Positions 54,928-64,000 of a stretch of DNA of 64,000 nucleotides are shown here, piece by piece. The translations under genes were made by a program, and so were the position numbers. The DNA comes from Actinostola sp. cb2023 (lineage: Eukaryota; Cnidaria; Anthozoa; Actiniaria; Actinostolidae), in the NCBI GenBank assembly GCA_033675265.1, contig JAUJYZ010000074.1, forward strand, positions 248,001 through 312,000, given 5' to 3'. Within the stretch, counting starts at the first letter, position 1. Each line of letters opens with the position of its first letter. The notes beneath the pieces were generated by a model. That model had not been told where the DNA came from. It saw only the letters and a program-made list of their open reading frames with translations, and did no database searches.

Positions 54928-55797
54928 AGTGGCGCAGCTAGAAAAAACCGGGGACTCTAATAAAGAGTTTTTGTTTTTTTAATGAATTATTTAGTTTTTT
55001 ATTAACATGTATGTATGATTTGTGATCACTTTTTCAGAATAGGATTCACTTTATTTTGAAGTATATTATTCGATTATTATTTCAACGTTATTCAGGAAAG
55101 AAGTGGACATCTGTCCATTATTATCAAGACACTAAGACAGCTGCAATATAGTACAGTTAATTCAAGTAGTTCCTAATGGAGAAATAAACGGATAAGTGAA
55201 TGGACAAATGAATAATTCGATAATGTAGACGTATAAACTAATGACATGCTTGCTTCTTTACCAAACTGATCACTCACTCTTTACTATACTTTAGGAATCT
55301 AAATACTCGCAAAAACTTAACACGAGTCAGGTTTTACTGACTGACTCGCAGTAATAAGCCACTTCACGCTTGTCGGCCGCCATTTTGAATTGGGACAAAC
55401 TCGGCAAAATTGATAGAAATCTGGATCACTTTGACTTGCCGTAACTCCGTTCTATTTTGTTAGATTTTCAAAATTTAAACTGTACTTCGATAATCAGCAG
55501 GCATGCATATCAGTTGTTGGAGTGAAAATAACTGGACCAATGTAGGTGTTTTAACTATCTTTTACGAGTCAATCTTCTTTTCACGAATGGTTCTTAAGAT
55601 TTCGAGCTAATTTGCATATTCACATGCCGAACGTTTTAAATAAAAGGCCCCGGCGTTTATTTGAGGAAATACGGTATTCCATTATATTGCATGTATCTTT
55701 TATATATATATTATTATTATTTTTAATTAATTTTTCAGTACATATTTTTTATGTTGTAAAAGCATCGAGACTCCCGTTAGGTGCGTTTTAAGAAATA
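54928..55797. other. Intergenic, possible hAT-like end at left
   Basis: CAGTGGCGCAGCTAGAAAAA starts the segment. The rest is AT-rich with no supported exon. Confidence 0.4.
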
Positions 55798-56252
<455 letters not shown>

Positions 56253-56697
56253 CCGAAGCACGGCTTTTATCTAAACCAGTTTTGTACTGATAGAACTACC
56301 GTGTTGAAATAAAATTTATCTATCTATCTAACCACGGTTCTGTTGAGCACCTGATGGTTCCAACGCCGGTCAAGGTAACATTGATAAATCAGTTACACTG
56401 TAAATATACGAAAACAATGACATGCAACCTGGACTGACTTGGAGCCGATTCACCGGTGTATTGGCTAATGACCGGTGGCGGTGACCTCATCGCAGATTGC
56501 AAAGCTAATCTAATAGAAATAGAAACACAACAAAAAGATCGAGGAAAAACCTGAGTGAATTTGTTTTGAAGTGCTAAATGCTAAAATAGTAACAACAAAG
56601 AAACGTACTGATCACGTACTGAAACGAAAATAAACTCAACATCAAAACTTCAAAAATGACAAATTAGTTCACATTGTATAAAGAACGGTCACGTACC

Positions 56698-56847
56698 AGG
56701 GCCGTACATAACCCAAGATTCAGGGGGGGGCAGTACGTATTTAACAGCAAAAAATAATTAAAAATAGTACACTTCTCAGTCTTTTTGGTATCTTTTTCCC
56801 CCCCCCCCCCCCCCCCTGCCCCTGCCCCTGTGCTGTGTACGGCCCTG
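56698..56847. mobile_element. CAGGGCCGTACA element with poly-C
   Basis: CAGGGCCGTACATAACCCAA at the left and GTGCTGTGTACGGCCCTG at the right, with a C-run of about 20 at 56797. Its right end matches 2296 in inverse orientation. Confidence 0.75.
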
Positions 56848-57257
56848 CGTACTGAATAACGAAACTTGAAAACAAACAGAAGAATGACAACAATACACTC
56901 GACTCCTTTGTTTTTACAAAACTGAACCATTTTTGAAAATGTCGTTTCCCCTCATCGCCGTAAGTACGCCATATAAAAAATAGCACACAGAAGAATGAAA
57001 GATGCTTGAGGCAAAACGCGCCGGTGATTAACAAGTAAGCTTTTCCAGTTGTTTGTGTTAAAAGCATACCTACGTCATCAACAGCCTGCTTAATATTGAC
57101 ATCAATATTAGTTCAGTGTCCAGTATGTATATGGCTACATCTCTAGTCTACCTGTAAGTAAGCCCAGACTTGAAATTCAATATTTTGAAATTATTAGTTA
57201 AGATATAATGTAATAATTCATTAATTTATATACCGCTAAATACTAATTGTCCATATT

Positions 57258-57640
57258 ACAAGAACTATATAGACCGAATTCATAATGGCTGCTTCTAATT
57301 TGCATAAAAGCCAAACAATATTCAGTTTTGGGAAAAGTAAATATTTGATATGATAGAATGTGATTCTCTAAATACTATGTGTGTGTTTTCAAACCAAATA
57401 ATAAATCCTTCAGAAGATATGAACATTTGAAATTGTGAAATTAGGATCACTTGAAAAATACATACAAAACTCTCTATTTATGATCTGTCATAACTCCGAT
57501 GATATTTTGTCTACAGCAAAGAAGCTTTCCAAGAATGTTTATTTCTAGGTACTATTTTAGATGACAGTGATCATTTGTACCAGAAACGTATCATATCGCC
57601 AATCTTAAAATACGCCTTTATGAATTCGGTGTATACAGTA
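57258..57640. mobile_element. Possible inverted-repeat element (ATAGACCGAATTCATAA ends)
   Basis: TATATAGACCGAATTCATAA and TTTATGAATTCGGTGTATA are inverse. The interior is not palindromic and has no ORF of note. Confidence 0.5.
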
Positions 57641-59599
57641 TAAGAAAGTTACGATTTTGTCAATCAATATATACAAGTTCTTTTAACCACAATGCATACT
57701 CAAGGATACCTTTTCATCCAAAACTAGATCACGATGACGTCATGTTTTACTTTATGGATGTGCCTCATATTGGACCTGACGTTTGATCGGACTTTATTTT
57801 TACTAAGGGAAAATAGGCATTAACCAATTAGAGTTATCTATAACAATGACGTACGTATGCATGAACGGTTACCATGGTTATATCAAGGCTTATGTTGCTA
57901 CAATATAGAAACTGGCTTGATACTCAATTAGACTGGGGTCGGCCCTGTATAAATATTGATTAAGTAAATAAATAAAAAATAAAATAAATATTCAAACAAC
58001 GTTCTGTGCGTTACGTTTTTGCAAGAGCTTTCAAAACAACAAACGCGTCCGGCGGCTCTTTTATTGAAGCGATTCGTGTAAGATTCAATTATATAGAGAA
58101 CAATGCTATGCCATGTAGTCAGTTAATGGCTTAATTCCCTAAAAGCTTATTTAATTCTAATCTGAATCAGTAACTCGTGTCGTAAAACACGATTGATTTC
58201 CATGAGACTTTAATGAGAGTGAACGCCAACACTGACCAATTAACTACACAGGATCGATTGGCCACGACTATAAACACCATAATAATGACAATTCTCTGCA
58301 TATTTACTAAATTCGTGAATTTTATTTTTATTTTTTTAATTTTTATCACAAAACATATTGTAACTAATTACAAATTACTTATAGTAATAACTACTGAACT
58401 ACAAAGTTATAGCTTCCAGGCATGCCACATCAGCACGTCATACCAAACGACAATGATAGACGTTTATTAAAATATACAATTCAAAACTTTAAAAAACAAA
58501 AAAGCAATACAACGGCAAGGTTTTTGAAGTCATTCAAAAATGCTTTCAAACTAAAAAAAAGTTTAAGGTGATTAAACATATTGATGCTAATTGCTGTTAA
58601 TGTATGGAATCACCAGGTCTGATAGCATTGGCAAGCTGATTGGTGCAGTAATAGTGCGGAATTATGATTGGTTCTCGTGGATCTTAATGTTGACTGACTT
58701 GACACGCTATTTAGACGTTGCGAACTCTCGTGAATAACTCATTCAGCTCAACATCGACGAGTACTGGCGTACCAAACGCTGCTGGGTACCAAACGTTTCT
58801 TTTTACCGATCTCTAACTCAAGGTAAGGTCATCTCAGTGTTGTCATTTTAGTTCGTATTGTTGGTTATTTGGTTTAATTAAGAGAAAACACAACACTGAC
58901 TTAGGTCCAGTATGAAAAATCTCGCTCAATTTCCTGAAGAAGAAAAAACAATTCACACCAAACACTCTATCCTATAGTCAATCGAATCTATGCGATATAT
59001 ATCACCAAGAAAGCCATGGTCTCTTGACATGACCGCCCTAGATAATGCATGCCGCAAAGGACGTGATTACCGCACATAAATCCTCTAAAGTTCTCCCGAA
59101 AATCTTATCTCTAGTAAACTCAATCTGAAGAGTGGTCCGCCGTGTGTAGACCTGACAAATCGTATCAAAATGTCAAATGAAGAGCCCTTCTTACGCCTCG
59201 AGTGACTTTACGATCTCATCTTAACGTAGCATCGGACGTAAAACGAACTTTGGAGCTAAAACAAGCTTAACCAAAAAGCGGCTTTTCTGATTACGATGGA
59301 TTAAAGCAATTAGATCAATCACGTGATTAGAGTACTTCCGCTAAAACTCGGTGCCCGCGAGCCGTGGATCAGTGTGATTTGCATAATGAATCGCGAATAC
59401 GACTTGTTCGTCAACGAGTCCATAAAAATGTCTACAAATGTAATCGGAAGTACCATAAATGTCCCACCAATATCCACCAATCAGAGCACTTCTCGTGTAG
59501 TCAGTTGAACAAGGGAGGTGCCACACCTCCCTGGTTGGACAGTCTTTCCCATAAAATAGAGGTGCGCTCGGTTATGCCTGGTAAGCAGGAAATACGTCA
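57641..59599. other. Intergenic; weak candidate leader exon at 58730-58822
   Basis: Sequence ending CTCTAACTCAAG before GTAAGGTCATC makes a good donor and could be an untranslated exon of a plus-strand gene outside the window. Nothing else supported. Confidence 0.3.
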
Positions 59600-59771
59600 C
59601 TGGGAATGAAGTCTATTGGAACTTGTTCCGGAAGTCAAAATTCATCTCGTTTCTTGATTGGTCGTCCTAGGAAGGCCGACCAATCAGTATCAAGTATATT
59701 CTGCCGCTTTGTTGGAAGCCGCCATTTTGAATTTTGACTTCCGGAACAAGTTGCAACAGACTTCGTTCCCA
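59600..59771. mobile_element. Foldback element (TGGGAATGAAGTCT ends)
   Basis: TGGGAATGAAGTCTATTGGA mirrors TTGCAACAGACTTCGTTCCCA, then CTTGTTCCGGAAGTCAAAAT / ATTTTGACTTCCGGAACAAG. The centre TTGGTCG..CGACCAA is also inverse. Confidence 0.85.
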
Positions 59772-62107
59772 GGAGTATTTCTCTGGGAGCGAGTAACGAG
59801 CGACAGAATATACCCCTGGGTTCCCGAGGATGCCCCTTATTAGGTTAGATTTAGCGCCGTCGCGACGTTGCCACGGTAATCACGCAATGACATCATAAGC
59901 TCACGTCCAGTTTTCGCGCATGTATATGGAAAACAACTCGTTCGTTCAGCTATACGCTTTTCTTCTTGATCATGATGATCATTTCTAGTTTTAGTTTGAT
60001 TGTTTTCATATTATTATTCGTATACGGTCTATTAATACTGTTGAATGAATGCATGAATGCATAATAATTGCGACCAGTGAGCGAGCCCCAGCGAGCGAAC
60101 TGGGAGCAAAACTAATCTTTGGTTGGGCTTCCTGTGTATTCAGATGCCAGCTCGATTCTCGATTTGTGTTTTTCAGTGGGTGGAGAAAGATTTTTTTCAC
60201 GTGACTTTTGCCCTGACGTCATATATCGTACGTTCCCGTCGTTCATTTGGGCATTTGTGACTCGCGATCTCGTGTTCAGAGTGGATTCGAAGCCTTTTTG
60301 CTCGTACTTTATATCCGATTCTTCGATGGAATTATGTAAAGATCTTCATTTATTGTTGACGATCGCTTTAGTTAGCAACATATCGAGGGGAAGGCAATGT
60401 TATTATATTAGTCTTTCAGCTCTGTTGTGTGCTAAGTCGCTGCACTGATTGTCACTGTGGACCGCAACCGCATATAAAGTAGTCGATCGAATCCTAGTAC
60501 CGTATAAATGCTAGCTCTTGGAAACCAAGTCATCCCAGATGCAGAGACATATTGTCACTGAATTATCTGCCTAACAGCTCGTTCGTTTTATATCGTGCCG
60601 CCAACCGTACCAAACTTTATTCTAAATTCAAGATATAGGTGTTCATAAGAGACCGTTCATAAGTGTAGCAAAATGAATACTGAAAATCGATAAAGTACGT
60701 ACATTGATAAAGAAAAAAAGTGTATGTTGATTTTTATTGATTGATACTAATGTCTTTCTTCAGTGATAATAATTGCCGTCGGAGCGAAGCGTAGATGGCT
60801 TATAAATTCTATGTCAATAGATTTCTAAAACTGTTCAGTAGTACACGGGCTGCAATATAAACTAGCCTCCTATGTAACATGACAGCGGCAATCACATCTC
60901 TGTAAAAATCAACCAATCAGAATGGACCGTTCCCACGGCTGAAATGGACAAGAAACGATCGCGAAATCAAAACATTTTTACGTACATGGAGGATTGTCAA
61001 TTTGTCTTGGTTTTCGAATTCGGAGGTCGCAATTTTTGACCTATGGTTAGCCTAGTAATAATAATTTATTTCAACACGTAATCACCTAGGAGCTACAAAG
61101 CTCGTTTTAAAAAACGTGAACGTGAACAAAAACAAATATATATAAAACAAAAATATGAATGAATGAACTTTATTTACATATTTACAATTACAATCATTGA
61201 ATAAACTGAATTGTATTGATAACCAAGTGGACCTCCAATAAAATAACTATAGCTAATCTATATCAATCTAAAAACTAACAAAATCAAGTAAAAATAATCT
61301 AATATGCTAATTTATATATTTTATTTATTTTAATACTTTTTTTTCCACGTCATTTAAAAAAAAATTCAATTAGACCTTATGGAGACCCCCTCGTGACGCG
61401 CTCTTGGGGTTAACGTCGAGGAAAAATATGTGTAAATAATTAAAAACACCATAAATAGTGGATGTGTAATATTGTGGGACCAGTCAAGCCCCGGTTGTAT
61501 GAAAGGTGGATAGCGCTATCTGTAGGATAGATTATTCTTATCCAGTGGATACATTTATTAGATAACAGCGCATCAACCCACTAACAGGAGTTTGGAGAGT
61601 AAGTTTTAAAATTAAATAGCTTATTTTTGTATTTCAAATCAGTTCATAAACATGATCAATAGCTGTGTATCAAGTCCGGGGCTAAAGCAAACAGGTTTCA
61701 TAACAGTATAGGATGGTTGTCCAATACGCGAACATACATACGTTTCGGCAAACCGTATTGCGGTCCGATACCATCGGTAGAAGTATTAAAGGCAGTTAAC
61801 GTTATTGGGATAGGGACTTGTGTTTGGGATTTGTTGTATTTCCAACCTATACCCCTCGTAAATTTCGCCATTTCGACTCGGTTCGCCAATTTCGCCGGAT
61901 CGACTCGGTCCGAGAATCGGTTCGCATCGATCCGAGAACTTCCATGTTTGGGTTACCTGTGTTTGGGACTTGTTGGATGTCCAACCTATACCCCACGTTT
62001 AATTAGTCAGTTGTGATAGTCAAATGAAAACAAAACAACATTAGAGTGTTCACGCGCCGAGTTGACTATCCTCATAGTAAACGAGAACGAGTAGTCTAAC
62101 TGTTTTA
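59772..62107. other. Intergenic, no supported gene
   Basis: Contains GCGAGCCCCAGCGAGCGAAC then AATCTTTGGTTGGGCTTCC (60083-60133), a motif related to 31560-31610, and AT-rich stretches. An ORF at 60119-60448 has no recognisable features. Confidence 0.4.
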
Positions 62108-62421
62108 ACATAAGCCATCCAGTAGGTCAGTAGAAAATGACAGAAACAAGCAACAGACAATAATTCGTCGAGAAACTCCTCCGAAACATTAGCAAAACGC
62201 GACGACGAAGCCGCCATTTTGTTTCAGTTTAAACTGCCCTTGGCCGACCAAACAATAGAACGAATCTATTGTGTTACTGCATCGTTCTATTGTTTTATAT
62301 TAATGGCGTCCTTTTGAGGCATCCCATTTAGCCGCCAGGGTCGTCTATGAGCTGATACCATGCACTAGTAGCGAACCAATCAGATTGCAGGATTTGCGAT
62401 AGACCACTGGATGGTTTATGC
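62108..62421. mobile_element. GCATAAACCATCCAGT element, copy 2
   Basis: ACATAAGCCATCCAGTAGGT at the left, CCACTGGATGGTTTATGC at the right. CAGAAACAAGCAACAGACAA and AACCAATCAGATTGCAGGAT are shared with 53017-53353. It lacks the nested palindrome. Confidence 0.8.
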
Positions 62422-62429
62422 TAATGTGT

Positions 62430-62475
62430 ATTAGAAGGGCTAAGGCTCGAAACGTCAGTAAAGTTAAGTACTCCT
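62430..62475 (+). ncRNA. Degenerate hammerhead-like motif
   Basis: GGGC-TAAG-GCTC forms a stem II and is followed by GAAACGTC (62449-62456) and a T-rich tail, as in Penelope-type hammerheads. The CTGATGA box is replaced by ATTAGAA, so it is probably inactive. Confidence 0.4.
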
Positions 62476-62569
62476 TTTTACGGTGTTATTTATATTTCCT
62501 TTAACCATTGAATCTATTTCACGGGTTTAGTAAAAGCGCTGTAGCCACTTGATGTCCAGGAGACGGAAA

Positions 62570-62807
62570 TGGCTTTGCTTTGGCCGCAAATCGAGAATAC
62601 TTCAGATTCGAGTGAAGTCAGTTGTGTAGACAGTTTCGTACTCCTTGTCAAACGGATGCATTTGCTCTTAATACTCCAGTTTCGAGTTGTTTAGACGCCG
62701 CTGAACTCCTTGACAAAAGACGTATTTGCTCAGGTTTAGCCTCAATTCAGTGTAAATTATGCGGGAAATTATGCACAAATACCGACGAGAACACGAAGAA
62801 GTGTTGA
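62570..62807 (+). CDS. Hypothetical small Cys-containing ORF (weak)
   Basis: An ORF from 62622 to 62807 ends with CKLCGKLCTNTDENTKKC, a short Cys-rich tail. No homologue recognised, no splice or promoter support. It may be a fragment of a repeat-borne gene: TTTCGAGTTGT with CCTTGACAAAAGACG also occurs in diverged form at 8150-8190. Confidence 0.2.
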
Positions 62808-62944
62808 CTTTCAACAATAGAAACCATTTTTAATTGCACAGGTGAAACTCGGAAGAAGAACTCTCGTGTTTCATATATTACTTCGTAAACGCATATTGCA
62901 TCAGACCTTCTGTCCACACGTAAACGATGAAAACGCTTACCTTA

Positions 62945-63385
62945 AACCCCGGGGGGTACTCCCATATATTTGCTATACGAATATGTGCCGCTGGATAGGG
63001 TATGGTTTTTGAGCTTTTGGTCACCCATAGGGTATACATTTCACCCTAAATTGTCTTGAATAGGGTCTGTAATTCTGACAAGGATCGTAATTTTCAGTTT
63101 TTAGAGTCTTAGATAGAGTATTAAATTTTGATTTTTGAAAAAAAAATGCCTTTCTATACAGGATTACTACTAACTAGTACTAAGTTGTCAACAACTGCCT
63201 AAAATAGGGTATAGAATTTCCCTCGAGTCTTAGATAAGGACCACTTTTTACCGATCTGTCTTGAACAGGGTATGAATTTACAAGATGCCGCTGTCTTAGA
63301 TAGGGTCAGGGTATATGGACCCCAGCCGGGACACCCCTATCAAAATCCAGACCAAGTACCCCCCCCCCCCCCTCCCCGGGCCTTA
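62945..63385. mobile_element. CCCCGGGGGGTACTC element
   Basis: AAACCCCGGGGGGTACTCCC at the left and a GTACC-C run-CCCCGGG end at the right are inverted. The interior has repeated 'TAGGGTAT' motifs (GGATAGGGTATGGTTTTTGA). This class is familiar from marine invertebrate genomes and is related to 31071-31397. Confidence 0.75.
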
Positions 63386-63609
63386 AACGGGTATTTTCGT
63401 AAACGTTGACGTCATTCAAATGATCCGTGCACTGAACGTTTTAGCCTTTCGTGATGGATTTACTATCGCTTTTACTATCGCGTTTTCGTTTACAAAAATA
63501 TGCGTCTACGAATAGAAACGTAGACATGTGAACGCATTGTATCTTGTATATTATTGTAATGCGCATCTGAAAATTTTAGGATTGATATTTGCGCAATATA
63601 AGTGAATAA

Positions 63610-63645
<36 letters not shown>
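63610..63645. repeat. (ATT)n microsatellite
   Basis: Twelve or so ATT units. A mixed C-run follows at about 63796-63814. The final stretch to 64000 shows no supported feature. Confidence 0.95.
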
Positions 63646-63648
<3 letters not shown>

Positions 63649-64000
63649 GGGGCTCATCAAAGCGACTGCAGGAATGAAATGTTGACTGAGGCTAAAACTG
63701 AGCTAAAAGTGCGTCTTTTATGACTGAGCAGTAGAGACCGTGCAGTAGAGTAGCCTGCGTATCGGCTCTCTCCCCTTCCCCAGTCTCCTTCCGCCCCCCC
63801 CCCCCTCCCCCCCAAGGGCCGCTATACAGGCTAGCAGTACAGCGGTGCCTAAACACCCCTGAACTGAAGTATTAAACAGTACAAGAATGAATTAATAGGT
63901 TTAAAAAGTAAAGCGCCTGTTGACTTTTGTGTTTTGAAAGATTGAAATCTGTCACATTTGTTCCGATGACACAACAAACACTTACATAATTTTATTATTA

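Noticed and set aside
60119..60448. 109-codon ORF at 60.1 kb
   Set aside because: No recognisable motif, begins inside a repeat-like segment, no splice context.

Overview
This window is animal nuclear DNA: AT-rich, with many introns, short exons with GT/AG borders, and a heavy load of microsatellites, tRNA-derived SINEs and short inverted-repeat (foldback) DNA elements. The two genes I can name are the ciliary transport gene IFT122 and the gamete nuclear-fusion gene brambleberry. With the repeat types (TA-flanked pogo-like elements, Penelope-type debris, widespread marine-invertebrate SINE cores), they suggest a marine non-vertebrate metazoan. I cannot fix the phylum from the sequence alone.

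Layout. 1-760 is an ATC-rich satellite. 964-23487 (minus) is IFT122: 38 exons join in phase into 975 codons, and the last part of the gene runs off the left edge. Its introns hold most of the SINEs, foldback elements and minisatellites of the left third. 25132-25911 (minus), just upstream, is a diverged second copy of IFT122 exons 1-3 with the same exon lengths and phases and no fourth exon. 27734-37388 (plus) is a multi-exon gene I do not recognise. Its introns are swollen by an 11-bp GTACAG-type satellite (29.0-30.8 kb), an ATTT tract and a GGT/GAT tract. 37.5-41.3 kb is a transposon cluster. 41940-49681 (plus) is brambleberry, nine coding exons and 560 codons. 49.7-64.0 kb has no gene I can support; it holds foldback elements, a long ATT tract and a broken Penelope-like retroelement with a hammerhead-ribozyme core.

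The strongest structural signal not explained by genes is a set of at least seven elements of about 400-580 bp bounded by TTAA on both sides. Six have AG(T/G)G(C/T)-type ends and lie inside IFT122 introns, brambleberry introns and intergenic DNA. Other notable points are one palindromic element nested in another, a pair of elements whose 3' module is inverted between copies, and the IFT122 exon 1-3 duplication, which could supply an alternative N-terminus by splicing to exon 4. IFT122 acts in cilia and flagella and brambleberry in fusion of pronuclei. I see no evidence that the genes form a functional cluster.
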